From CAIKMD01 sp035533255 (lineage in GTDB: Bacteria; Pseudomonadota; Alphaproteobacteria; ATCC43930; CGMCC-115725), in NCBI GenBank assembly GCA_035533255.1, contig DATLUE010000028.1, forward strand, positions 6,600-70,599: 64,000 nucleotides of DNA, given 5' to 3'. Positions 17,668 to 26,295 of the stretch are shown in pieces. Below the pieces are notes generated by a model, which searched no databases, was not told the origin of the DNA, and saw nothing but the letters and a program-made list of their open reading frames with translations. How positions within the stretch are numbered: the stretch's first letter is position 1; every line of letters begins with the position of its first letter. Position numbers and translations under genes: made by a program.

Positions 17668-18719
17668 GCGCTCTCCGTCCCGCGCAGGATGGTGCCTTCA
17701 TTGCCGGGAGGACGCTTGACGATGTGCCCGATCTCGACGACGCGCTCGCCGGCTTGCTCCATCGCCGCGCGTGCCGCATCCACGGACGCGGGTGCGACGA
17801 TCGCGATCATGCCGATGCCGCAATTGAAGGTGCGCGCCATCTCGTCGCGCGCGATCGACGCGCTCTCGGCGAGCCAGCGGAACACCGGCGGCAGGGGCCA
17901 GCGGGTCGCATCGAGCTCGGCGGCGAGATGATCGGGCAGCACGCGCGGGATGTTGTCGATGAGGCCGCCGCCGGTGATATGCGCGAAGGCATGGACGCCG
18001 CCCGACTTTATCGCCGCGCGGCAGGCATTGACGTAGAGCCGCGTCGGCACCAGCAGCGCCTCGGCAAGGCTGATGCCGGGCGCGAACGGCGCGGGCGCCG
18101 CATAATCGTAGCCGCCGACCTCGACGACGCGCCGCACCAGCGAAAAGCCGTTGGAATGCAGTCCGCTCGACGCCAGGCCGAGTACGATATCGCCGGCCGC
18201 GACCTGCCTGCCGTCGAGCGCCTGGCCGCGCTCCACCGCGCCGACCGCGAAGCCGGCGAGATCGTAATCGCCCTTGGCATAAAGGCCGGGCATCTCGGCG
18301 GTCTCGCCGCCGATCAGCGCGCAGCCGACCTCTTGGCAGGCGCGGGCGATGCCGGCGACGATTTCGGTCGCCTTCGCGACCTCGAGCTTGCCGGTCGCGA
18401 AATAGTCGAGAAAGAACAGCGGCTCGGCGCCCTGCACCACCAGATCGTTGACGCACATCGCCACCAAATCCTGGCCGATGGCCGCGTGGCGGTTGGCGGC
18501 GATCGCGATCTTCAATTTGGTGCCGACGCCGTCGGTGGTTGCCAAGAGGATCGGGTCGCGGAAGCCAGCGGCTTTGAGATCGAACAGCGCGGCGAAACCG
18601 CCAAGCCCGGCATCGCAGCCCGCGCGCGCGGTCGCCTTGGCGAGCGGCTTGATCGCCTCGACCAGCGCGTCGCCGGCATCGATGTCGACGCCGGCGGAAC
18701 GATAGCTCTCGCCGCTCAT
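17655..18719 (-). CDS. purM: Phosphoribosylformylglycinamidine cyclo-ligase (AIR synthetase)
   Basis: PurM closes the imidazole ring to give AIR, consuming ATP. The 354-residue protein starts SYRSAGVDIDAGDALVEAIKPL and contains LLATTDGVGTKLKIA, DLVAMCVNDLVVQGAEPLFFLDYFATGKL, GETAEMPGLY and the late HITGGGLIDNIPRVLP, all standard for the family. The ATG at 18719 overlaps the stop of the upstream alpha/beta hydrolase (ATGA), and purN follows with a 13-base overlap. This physical coupling to two hydrolases is not the usual neighbourhood of purM. Confidence 0.96.
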   Translation of the reverse strand: MSGESYRSAGVDIDAGDALVEAIKPLAKATARAGCDAGLGGFAALFDLKAAGFRDPILLATTDGVGTKLKIAIAANRHAAIGQDLVAMCVNDLVVQGAEPLFFLDYFATGKLEVAKATEIVAGIARACQEVGCALIGGETAEMPGLYAKGDYDLAGFAVGAVERGQALDGRQVAAGDIVLGLASSGLHSNGFSLVRRVVEVGGYDYAAPAPFAPGISLAEALLVPTRLYVNACRAAIKSGGVHAFAHITGGGLIDNIPRVLPDHLAAELDATRWPLPPVFRWLAESASIARDEMARTFNCGIGMIAIVAPASVDAARAAMEQAGERVVEIGHIVKRPPGNEGTILRGTESAWPG

Positions 18720-19444
18720 TTCGCCCCTTTTGCCGCGCAGCCGAGGAGGATGCCGGTCAACGCGTCGGGCAGGTCGAGCATCACGTTGTGGCCGCAGGGC
18801 ACTTCGAAATACTGCCATTTCGGATCGCTGCGCGCTTGGTCGGCGAATTGCGCGAAGGTCGGCCGCGGCTGGCCCGCGGCGCGGATGTAGACCAGATGCG
18901 GAATGTTCTTCCAGGCACCGGTGACGGATGATTTCTGGTCCATGGTCGCGATCGGCTGGTCGACGGCGCGGCGGTCGAGCCGCGCGATATCGTCGCTGCC
19001 CTGGACGCGGAATTCGCTAGCGGAGATGCGGGCGATCCGCCAGCCATCCTTGGCGCTTGCGCGCTGCGCGGCGGCGGCCTCTAGCGGCAGGAAATCCCAC
19101 AGCGATTTGCCGGCCTCGGGAATGAACGCGTCGAGATAGACCAGCGACGCGATCTTTTGCGGCACGCGGTCGGCCGCGCCGCCGACCACCATCCCGCCAT
19201 AGGAATGGCCGCACAGAATGACGTTATCGAGCTCATGATGCTCGATCACGCCGGTCACATCGGCGATGTGGGTCTCGAGATCGACCTCCGGGCCGGCGAG
19301 ATGCGCGCGCTCGCCGAGGCCGGTGAGCGACGGCGTATAGACGCGATGGCCGGCGGCGCGCAGCCGGTCGGCGACGCGCTCCCACACCCAACTGCCCTGC
19401 CAGGCGCCGTGGACGAGAACGAAGGTCGCGGGCGAAGCGCTCAC
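18716..19444 (-). CDS. Alpha/beta-fold hydrolase (EstC-like esterase)
   Basis: A 242-residue soluble hydrolase. VLVHGAWQGSWVWERVADRL gives the oxyanion-hole region, CGHSYGGMVV the nucleophile elbow (Ser in GHSYG) and PCGHNVMLDLP the catalytic histidine. The pattern HGAW...W..V...L...GH.V..PSLTGLGER is common in the family that includes plant methylesterase-like and bacterial EstC-type enzymes. The GTG start at 19444 overlaps the amidohydrolase stop and the TGA overlaps the purM ATG. Its substrate is unknown; the neighbouring amidohydrolase suggests action on the same small molecule. Confidence 0.85.
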   Translation of the reverse strand: MSASPATFVLVHGAWQGSWVWERVADRLRAAGHRVYTPSLTGLGERAHLAGPEVDLETHIADVTGVIEHHELDNVILCGHSYGGMVVGGAADRVPQKIASLVYLDAFIPEAGKSLWDFLPLEAAAAQRASAKDGWRIARISASEFRVQGSDDIARLDRRAVDQPIATMDQKSSVTGAWKNIPHLVYIRAAGQPRPTFAQFADQARSDPKWQYFEVPCGHNVMLDLPDALTGILLGCAAKGAK

Positions 19445-20433
19445 GCGAATGCCATGTTCAAGAGCTTCTCGGCGTTGCGCCGCGTGATCGCCTCGCGGAG
19501 CGGCCGCTCGAAATCGCGCGCCTCGATCGCGTCGGTGTGCAGCTTGATCGGGCCGAAGGGCGCGTCGGACGCAAACACCATCTTGTCCTGGCCGAAGAAT
19601 TTGAGCGCGCAATCGAGGCCGAGCGAATCGCCGAACAGCGCGGTGTCGGCATAGAAATCGTGGAAATAATCCATGAACGGCCGCTTCAAGGATTTCAGCA
19701 CGCCGCTGTAATCTTCTTCCTTGGTGCGTCCGCCGAGGCTCGCGAGCCCGTGCTCCATGCGCTTGTCGTAGAACGGGATCATGCCGCCGCCGTGATGGGT
19801 GATGACCTTGATGCCGGGATGGCGGTCGAAGAGGCCGGTGAACACCAGCCGCGCCATCGCGACCGAGGTCTCGTAGGGCCAGCCGAAGCACCACCACATC
19901 TCGTAGCGCGAGAATTTCTCGCTGGTGTAGTCGGGGAAATCCGCGGTCCGCGTCGGGTGCAGCCAGACCGGCAGATCGTATTGCGCGGCGAGCGCGAACA
20001 GCGGCGCGTAGTCCGCAGCGTCGATCGGCTTGCCGTTGACGTTGGTGAAGAGCTGGATGCCCTTGGCGCCGAGCTGGTCGATCGCGCGCTTGGCCTCGGC
20101 GAGCGACGGCTCGATCTCGTGCATCGGCAGCGCCGCGACGAACGCCGGGAAGCGGTCGGGATGCTTGCGGACGAGGTCGGCCATGCCGTCATTGGCGACC
20201 TGCGCCAGCTCGATCGCCTGTTTCGGCGTGGTGAAGGCCTCGATCGGCGGGTTGGGCAGCGATATGATCTGCCGGTAATCCTTGATCCGGTCCATCGACC
20301 GAAAGCGCGACTCGATGTCGTGCACGTCGCGCACCGCCTTCATGCGCTTGGCGATGCCGAGGTCCGAGCCCAACTGCTCGATTGCGGCGGCGACCGCCGG
20401 CGGCAGGATATGCGTGTAGATATCGATGAACAT
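19441..20433 (-). CDS. Amidohydrolase 2 family (ACMSD-like) metal enzyme
   Basis: A 330-residue TIM-barrel protein of the amidohydrolase-2 group, which holds ACMSD-like decarboxylases and hydrolases. Visible landmarks are the N-terminal MFIDIYTHILPP, WLHPTRTADFPDY in the middle (residues about 180-192), THHGGGMIPFYDKRMEHG, and the late FASDAPFGP aspartate. The usual first metal motif HxH is YxH here, which appears to be a subfamily trait. Start ATG 20433 was chosen because the motif is at the immediate N-terminus; the longer open frame has no conserved sequence. It is the first gene of the operon with the alpha/beta hydrolase and purMN, and is divergent from a binding-protein gene 136 bases away. 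Confidence 0.85.
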   Translation of the reverse strand: MFIDIYTHILPPAVAAAIEQLGSDLGIAKRMKAVRDVHDIESRFRSMDRIKDYRQIISLPNPPIEAFTTPKQAIELAQVANDGMADLVRKHPDRFPAFVAALPMHEIEPSLAEAKRAIDQLGAKGIQLFTNVNGKPIDAADYAPLFALAAQYDLPVWLHPTRTADFPDYTSEKFSRYEMWWCFGWPYETSVAMARLVFTGLFDRHPGIKVITHHGGGMIPFYDKRMEHGLASLGGRTKEEDYSGVLKSLKRPFMDYFHDFYADTALFGDSLGLDCALKFFGQDKMVFASDAPFGPIKLHTDAIEARDFERPLREAITRRNAEKLLNMAFA

Positions 20434-20569
20434 GGCGCGCGCCTCGATTTTTCTTGTCGCCGTCAGTCTAGTCCGCGCCGCTGGCCGCCTCAACGCCGGA
20501 GACGGCATGGCGGCGCTGGACTTCTCGCGCGCGGGCTGCGACAAAGTCGCATCCCAGGGAGGGAACCCG

Positions 20570-21529
20570 ATGCGCGTGACATGGATGATTCTGGCCGCTT
20601 GCGTCGTTCTGTCGGCGATGCCGGCGCTCGCCGCCGACAAGATCGTGACCGGCTTCGTCGGCGCGCCGACCGCGAATGGCTGGCCGTGGTTCGTCGGCAT
20701 GGCCAAAGGCTATTTCGCCGATGCCGGCATCGAGATCGACCCGATCTTCGCGCCGAGCGCGCCCGGCAACATTCAGCAGGTGAGCGCGGGGTCGCTCGAC
20801 ATCGTCTCGGGCTCCGGCCTCACCGACCCGCTCTATGCGATCGCGAAAGGCGCGCCGATCGCGATCGCGCGCGTGATCAGCCTCGCCAATCCTTACGCGC
20901 TGGTGGCGCAAAAGAACATCGCGTCGATCAAAGGCCTCAAAGGGAAGACGATTGTGATCGGCGGCCTTGCCGATATCACGCGGGTCTATTTCGACCGCAT
21001 GATGGCGGGCAATGGCTTGAAGCCGGGCGATTACGACCTCACCATCATCGGCGCGACGCCGGGGCGCTTTGCGGCTTTGCGCTCGGGCGCGGCCGATGCG
21101 GCGCTGCTGATCCCGCCGCTTCTGTTCCAGGCCGAGCATCTGGGCTTCAACAATATCGGCTTCGCTTACGATTACACCAAGGATTTGCCGTTCGGCGGCA
21201 TGGTGGTGAATCGCAACTGGGCGGCGCAGCACATGGCTGCGCTACACCGCCTGATGCCGGCCTATGCCAAGAGCCTCGCCTGGTTCCTCGACGACAAAAA
21301 TCGCGCCGAGGCGATCGCGATCCTGCAGAAAGCGAGCAATCTCCCGCAGGAAGAAGTCGCGGAAAGCTGGGACCTGACGCGCAAGATTCCGTTATTTGAA
21401 ACGACGGGCAAGGTCTCGAAGACGCTCATCGGCAATCTGATGAAGGTGCTGATCGCGATGGGCCAACTCTCGGTCCCGATCCCGATGGAGAAGATCGCGC
21501 TCGCTGGCGTGACGCAGATCGGGGATTAG
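20570..21529 (+). CDS. ABC transporter substrate-binding protein, NMT1/SsuA-like
   Basis: A 319-residue periplasmic binding protein with signal peptide MRVTWMILAACVVLSAMPALAAD. The body (GYFADAGIEIDPIFAPSAPGNIQQVSAGSLDIVSGSG, then IKGLKGKTIVIGG) is typical of the NMT1/THI5-like family that binds nitrate, sulfonates, taurine or pyrimidine precursors. The start ATG 20570 follows an AGGGAGGG Shine-Dalgarno; the longer frame lacks a signal. No permease or ATPase gene is adjacent. It lies divergently to the amidohydrolase operon, so it may deliver that operon's substrate to a transporter encoded elsewhere. Confidence 0.85.
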   Translation: MRVTWMILAACVVLSAMPALAADKIVTGFVGAPTANGWPWFVGMAKGYFADAGIEIDPIFAPSAPGNIQQVSAGSLDIVSGSGLTDPLYAIAKGAPIAIARVISLANPYALVAQKNIASIKGLKGKTIVIGGLADITRVYFDRMMAGNGLKPGDYDLTIIGATPGRFAALRSGAADAALLIPPLLFQAEHLGFNNIGFAYDYTKDLPFGGMVVNRNWAAQHMAALHRLMPAYAKSLAWFLDDKNRAEAIAILQKASNLPQEEVAESWDLTRKIPLFETTGKVSKTLIGNLMKVLIAMGQLSVPIPMEKIALAGVTQIGD

Positions 21530-21531
21530 GA

Positions 21532-22440
21532 CTAATCTGCCTCTCGTCCGATAATCGTGCTGCTGTCGGAAAGTCTGAGGCTGGCGGCAGGGATGTTCCC
21601 TTCTTCCGGCCGGATTGGAGCTGGCGTCGATCTCATTAAATCGTAGATGAACCGCGTTTGATGGTGCGTATTGGGATCGGTCGGGAAAGTGTAATCGATG
21701 CACCCAACGACAGACAATGAGATGGATTTCTTGTCTCCACTAACGAGCATCCCCTTAGTGATGTCATCTTGGCTCGCAGATATGCCAACGCTATATGCAC
21801 CCAAGCCCATAGCGCTAGGGAAGACTTCATCAGGAAAAAGAGCAAACCCGCCAGCGATTTGAGTCTGACGAAGCTCGTCGCATTTTTGTAGTTGGGCTTG
21901 CCAAGGGAACGGGCCGCCCTCCTTCAACACGATCAGCCACGCATGTATCGTGATTTTTATTGCGGGCGTATTTCCGATGTTGTGAATTTTGAAGGACACG
22001 GCTGTGCTTGCGTTGTTTTCGTCGAAATGTAGAGGCTGGGCACCAATAGAGACTTCGGCTCGTATCCACGCCCTTTGACTAGCTTTCAAGGTCCTGTCGG
22101 CCACTTCGAATGCATTTTTCGCGGCGTCTGCAGAGTTTTTTGCAGATTGAGCAGTGCTCGCGGCAATTTGCTCAGCCCTATTCAGTAAATTCAACTGAAC
22201 GATGCCTGCAAACGCCAGTACAGCACTGAAAACGACTAGAAAAAGGGTGAACACGGAGATAGAATCGGGAAACCATCTTTCCCATAAAGTTTTGGTCCCT
22301 TTCTCGATAACCGGTTCTGCTCCGTTGTTTGCGTCGGTTTGTTGCTGGCTGGGGTTGGAGGATGGTTGTGAAAAAACAATCGCTCCGGTAACGGCCAACA
22401 CGAAAACAACCGCGGCAGCGAGCGCGATCCATCGGAACAT
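21532..22440 (-). CDS. Hypothetical membrane protein, accessory
   Basis: A 302-residue protein with an N-terminal helix (about residues 4-24), a polar Gln/Asn-rich linker and a second helix (about 58-82, SVFTLFLVVFSAVLAFAGIVQL). An Ala-rich predicted coiled coil follows (about 86-120, AEQIAASTAQSAKNSADAAKNAFEVADRTLKASQRAW), and then a C-terminal beta-rich domain. The coiled coil followed by RAWI is a recurring architecture in orphan genes of genomic islands and phage-adjacent regions. The base composition is distinctly more AT-rich than the neighbours, suggesting transfer. Topology suggests membrane anchoring with a globular sensor-like end. No function is known to me. Confidence 0.7.
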   Translation of the reverse strand: MFRWIALAAAVVFVLAVTGAIVFSQPSSNPSQQQTDANNGAEPVIEKGTKTLWERWFPDSISVFTLFLVVFSAVLAFAGIVQLNLLNRAEQIAASTAQSAKNSADAAKNAFEVADRTLKASQRAWIRAEVSIGAQPLHFDENNASTAVSFKIHNIGNTPAIKITIHAWLIVLKEGGPFPWQAQLQKCDELRQTQIAGGFALFPDEVFPSAMGLGAYSVGISASQDDITKGMLVSGDKKSISLSVVGCIDYTFPTDPNTHHQTRFIYDLMRSTPAPIRPEEGNIPAASLRLSDSSTIIGREAD

Positions 22441-22546
22441 CGTAAGTCCCCTTGATGGCTTTGTCGAAAATAATCGGCGTTCTCACGAACGTGGTATCAG
22501 AAGAGTCTGGGAGAATCGCGCTCGTAGTAACATCGGCTGCAGGTCC

Positions 22547-23680
22547 TCACACGATCGCGGCGTGGATGCAATTGCTGATGAGCTCCAGCCGGCGCGAATG
22601 CCACGGGTCGGGCAGCTTGCTGTTCGAGATATAGGCGAAGCTGGTGCCCGAATCGGGATCAGCCCAGCAATAGGAGCTGCCGACGCCGCCATGCCCGAAA
22701 GTGCCGGGATGGGCGATCGAGCCGAGGCCGCGGATGACGTCGCCGATCCCGCGCGAATGCGGGCCGAGGCCGCGATGCATCGCGATCTCGCCCATGCCGG
22801 CGTCGGGACGCTCGGCGGTGAAGTTGCGCGTGACATATTGCACCATGCGCGGCGAGAGGATGCGCTTGCCGTGAAGTGTCCCGCCCGCGAGCAGCATCTG
22901 GTAGAACGCCGCCATCGCTCGCGCCGTGGCAAAGCCGCCGCCCGAGGGAATGCCGGCGCGGCGGAACGCGATCGTGTTCTCGGCCTCGATCAGCTTGTGG
23001 CTCTTGCCGTCGGGCGCGGGCTCGTACATCTCGGCGCAGCGGGTTTGGTCTTGCTCGTCGATGCCGACATACAGCTCGCTGCCGAGGCCGAGGGGCTCGA
23101 TGATGCGGCTCCTGATGAAGGCGCGGAAATCCATTTTGGTGAGCGCCTCGATCGCCAGCGCCAGCACCCAATGCGCCGAATAGCTGTGGTAGTGGAGCCG
23201 CGATCCCGGCGTCCATTCGAGCGTGTAGTCGCTGACCAGCCGCTTCAAAAGCTGATGGTCCTCCCAGGATTCGGGCGGCATGACCGGCGCGTTGGGAAAG
23301 CCGGCCTGATGCGTCAGCACCTGAAGGATGGTGATCCCGCCCTTGCCGTTGCGCGCGAATTCCGGGATGTGCTCGGCGACACGATCGTTGAAGCTCAAGA
23401 GCCCGTCCTCGACCAGCAGCCAGATCGCCGCGGCGGTGATGACCTTGGTGTTGGAATAGAGCCGCCACAGCGTCTCGTCGCGCGCCGGCAGGGCAGGCGC
23501 GATGCGCGCGAGGCCATAATTGCGCGTGAAGGCGAGCTTGCCGTGGCGCGCGATCGCGACTTGCGCGCCGGGATAGCGGCCGTCGGCGATATGGCGCTCG
23601 ATGAGACCGTTCATGCGCTCGATCTGCTCGAGCCGCAACCCGGCAGCGGCGGGATCGACGGTTTCCAGGACGAAGCTCAT
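22547..23680 (-). CDS. Serine hydrolase of the class C beta-lactamase fold
   Basis: A 377-residue penicillin-binding-fold hydrolase without an obvious signal peptide. It has the SxxK nucleophile in RLYSNTKVITAAAIW (about residues 74-88), a YSAHWVLALAIE segment in the place of the Y-x-N motif, and the HGG motif near residue 345 (GTFGHGGVGSSYCW). Lack of an export signal and the sequence style point to an intracellular esterase or carboxypeptidase-like enzyme (EstB/LACTB-like group) rather than a resistance beta-lactamase. It is transcribed away from the MFS gene at 23749. Confidence 0.88.
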   Translation of the reverse strand: MSFVLETVDPAAAGLRLEQIERMNGLIERHIADGRYPGAQVAIARHGKLAFTRNYGLARIAPALPARDETLWRLYSNTKVITAAAIWLLVEDGLLSFNDRVAEHIPEFARNGKGGITILQVLTHQAGFPNAPVMPPESWEDHQLLKRLVSDYTLEWTPGSRLHYHSYSAHWVLALAIEALTKMDFRAFIRSRIIEPLGLGSELYVGIDEQDQTRCAEMYEPAPDGKSHKLIEAENTIAFRRAGIPSGGGFATARAMAAFYQMLLAGGTLHGKRILSPRMVQYVTRNFTAERPDAGMGEIAMHRGLGPHSRGIGDVIRGLGSIAHPGTFGHGGVGSSYCWADPDSGTSFAYISNSKLPDPWHSRRLELISNCIHAAIV

Positions 23681-23748
23681 GCGCGCATCTCCTTGGCAGG
23701 ACGAAAGTTACTTTAACAAACGTCGCGCCGCCACGATACTGCGCCGCC

Positions 23749-24915
23749 ATGCTCGCTCCCCTCTTCACCGATCGCCGCCGTATCGCCGTCATCCTGTGCG
23801 GGCTGTGCTCGTTCCTCGATCTGTGGGCGACGCAATCGCTGCTGCCGCTGCTTGCGGACCGGCTTCACGCGAGCCCGGTCGCGGTGAGCTTTACGGTCAG
23901 CATGCCGCCGCTGGCGATCGCGCTGGTCGCGCCCTGGACCGGAATTATCGCCGATGTCTTCGGGCGCAAGCGCGTCATCGTCGCGGCGATGTTCGCGCTG
24001 GTGGTGCCGACGGTGATGGTCGGATTTGCGACGACCCTCGGCGCAATCATCGTCTGGCGCTTCGTGCAAGGGCTGTTCGTGCCGTCGCTGTTCGCGACCA
24101 CGGTCGCCTATATCGCCGATGAATGCCCGCCGGGCGAGGCGACCGCCATCACCGGGCTCTATACCGCGGCGGGCGTGTTCGGCGGTTTCCTGAGCCGGTT
24201 CCTGACGGCGTTCCTCGCCGCGCATTGGGGCTGGCGCGCCGCGTTTCTCGGCCTCGCTTTGCTGACTCTGTGCCTGGCGGTCGGCGTCGTGCTGACGATG
24301 CCGGCCGAGCGCGGCTTCAAGCGCTCGACCTCGCTGATCGGCTCGACCGCCGAGATGATGCAGCATTTTCGCGACAGCCGGCTGGTCGCGACCTACAGCG
24401 TCGGCTTCTGCGCGCTGTTCACTTTCGTGACGATCTTCACCTTCGTCGGGTTTCGCCTCGCGGCGCCGCCTTACCGGCTTTCGACCGCGGCGCTGGGCGC
24501 GATTTTCGTGACGTATCTCGCCGGCGTCGTCACGACGCCGCTGATCGGGCGCGGCGTCGCCTGGCTCGGGCGGCGGCGCATGGTTCTGATTGCGCTGGCG
24601 ATCTGGGCTGGCGGGCTCGTGCTGACGCTGCTGCCGAGCATGATCGCGATCATCGCCGGGCTGATGATCGCCGCCGCTTTCGGCTTTGCCTGCCAGGCCG
24701 CCTCGACCAGCTATGTCGCGCTGACCGCGCAGCGGGCGCGCTCCTCCGCGGTCGGGCTTTACGTCACGTTCTATTATCTTGGCGGCAGCGTTGGCGGCGT
24801 GATCGCGGGCCTCGCCTGGACCTTCGCCGGCTGGCCCGGTTGCGTCGCCGCCGCGCTTGCCGTGCTTGGCATCGTCGCGCTGGTGGTGCGGCGTTATTGG
24901 GAAAAGGCTGCTTAG
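23749..24915 (+). CDS. MFS transporter, drug/inner-membrane exporter type
   Basis: A 388-residue protein with 12 predicted helices. The loop between helices 2 and 3 has ADVFGRKRVIVAAM, matching the MFS motif (G-x-x-x-D-x-x-GRK/R), and helix 4/5 shows the large-family pattern RFVQGLFVPSLFATTVAYIADECPPGEATAI, resembling YnfM/arabinose-efflux-like carriers. A divergent 68-bp gap separates it from the serine hydrolase. The substrate cannot be predicted. Confidence 0.88.
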   Translation: MLAPLFTDRRRIAVILCGLCSFLDLWATQSLLPLLADRLHASPVAVSFTVSMPPLAIALVAPWTGIIADVFGRKRVIVAAMFALVVPTVMVGFATTLGAIIVWRFVQGLFVPSLFATTVAYIADECPPGEATAITGLYTAAGVFGGFLSRFLTAFLAAHWGWRAAFLGLALLTLCLAVGVVLTMPAERGFKRSTSLIGSTAEMMQHFRDSRLVATYSVGFCALFTFVTIFTFVGFRLAAPPYRLSTAALGAIFVTYLAGVVTTPLIGRGVAWLGRRRMVLIALAIWAGGLVLTLLPSMIAIIAGLMIAAAFGFACQAASTSYVALTAQRARSSAVGLYVTFYYLGGSVGGVIAGLAWTFAGWPGCVAAALAVLGIVALVVRRYWEKAA

Positions 24916-24972
24916 TGGAGCGACTGTCGATTGAAAGACATCAACAACATTCAGTTCTGCCAATCGGCAAAG

Positions 24973-26280
24973 TCAGTTCCAGTGCCACTTCCGGCACCGT
25001 TCGATTTCTTCGGCGAAGAGTTTTCGCTGCATCGCGAGATCCGCGTTTCCACGACCAATTTCGTCGTAATAGCCCTTGCCCGGCAATCTCGTCTCCTTGT
25101 TGATGACGAGACACATCAACAAGGGCTCGCCGGTCGTTCTATTTTGAATCGCTAATTGATTCAGAGCGCGCGTCAGCGATGATCCGAAGCCCCGGGTCCA
25201 GCGCTGCGCGAACACCTCTGCGACTTCGCCGTAGGCGATGGGCGCAGCTTTGCGCGCACGGGCGATCAGGAGCGTTCTTAATATCTCCAGATCGACGAGG
25301 GCTGGCCCCGTCGCACGTTCGCGCGAACGCTTAATTACCGTATCGGGCCTTCCCGGGTGTCGATAATCCGCGTGCGCGACAGGCAGCGGCGGGAGTAGGA
25401 GACGGGCGAGGGCTGATCCGTTCTTCATCATCCAGGGTCGATCGACGGCAATGTCCCGTTCCGTAGCGGCCTTGACTAACAACGCACGGGTCTGCGGCAA
25501 TGTGATCGTGGCCATGTAGCCTGTTCGCTCGTCGCCGATGACGAGCATTTGCTCGCGTGGGCCGCGCCGCCAAGCCAATGCGATCAATAGACAGATTGCC
25601 GCATCGAGCCGATCCTGATCGGCCTTGACCGGCTTCGGCAAAACCACCTGCGTTTCGACCCAGGCGGCGAGGTCAGTAGCCCCCAGACCGCGGGCGAACT
25701 TCCCTACGGCGGAAGCGACCATCTGCCAGTCAGCCAAAGCAAAATTCGATGCCGCAGGGTTGTACTTGGCCGCACGGTGTCGTCGCCAGATCTCGGGGAC
25801 GATGGCCGACAGCGCTAGCGCAGGAAAAACCTCGATGACGAAACGTCCGATGCCGGCATCTCGGGCGACAAAGGGGTTCTCGATTGCACCAACAGCCCCA
25901 AGAAAGCGCCAGATCGGGGCACCTTCGCCGAACATGAGAGCGCCGGTTCCACCGCGACGTGCGGGCTGTACCCCGCCCCCGAGGCTCGATACGAGGCTGC
26001 CTGCTACGCGGTCGACAGGCCGACAACCGGAATCGTTGGGGACGATCGTGGGTTGGTCGATAGCGAGCAAGGTATACGCGGCCTCGGACGTCCATTCGTT
26101 GACGAGCTTCAGCGCGACATCGAATGTTGCGAGCGTGGGCGGATAGAAGATGGGCGATTCTGGGTCTCGGCTAACGTAAGCAGTGATCGCGCCGGGCTTT
26201 TGTTTGTTATCGGTCCACGCTGAGTCGAAACCAATGAGAACCTCGCACTCGCTCGGAGTCTTGTCTCCCTGGGCAATCAT
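24973..26280 (-). CDS. DUF429-like RNase H-fold protein with extra C-terminal domain
   Basis: A 435-residue protein. The N-terminal two thirds carries spaced acidic motifs typical of the DUF429 / RNase H-like group: LIGFDSAW (Asp19), LLAIDQPT, and DQDRLDAAICLLIALAWR near residue 240. A linker follows, then a separate C-terminal domain (about 325-435) with YGEVAEVFAQRW and LLMCLVINKETRLPGKGYYDEIGR. I have the impression this segment recurs at the end of unrelated accessory proteins. The base composition is lower in GC than the flanking core genes. The fusion suggests a nucleic-acid-acting accessory enzyme, but the function is unproved. Alternative: a non-catalytic scaffold. Confidence 0.6.
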   Translation of the reverse strand: MIAQGDKTPSECEVLIGFDSAWTDNKQKPGAITAYVSRDPESPIFYPPTLATFDVALKLVNEWTSEAAYTLLAIDQPTIVPNDSGCRPVDRVAGSLVSSLGGGVQPARRGGTGALMFGEGAPIWRFLGAVGAIENPFVARDAGIGRFVIEVFPALALSAIVPEIWRRHRAAKYNPAASNFALADWQMVASAVGKFARGLGATDLAAWVETQVVLPKPVKADQDRLDAAICLLIALAWRRGPREQMLVIGDERTGYMATITLPQTRALLVKAATERDIAVDRPWMMKNGSALARLLLPPLPVAHADYRHPGRPDTVIKRSRERATGPALVDLEILRTLLIARARKAAPIAYGEVAEVFAQRWTRGFGSSLTRALNQLAIQNRTTGEPLLMCLVINKETRLPGKGYYDEIGRGNADLAMQRKLFAEEIERCRKWHWN

Positions 26281-26295
26281 GGCCTTCGAGCCGGC

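Noticed and set aside
22547..23680. Antibiotic-resistance beta-lactamase
   Set aside because: No export signal and altered Y-x-N motif; more likely an intracellular esterase-type member of the fold.
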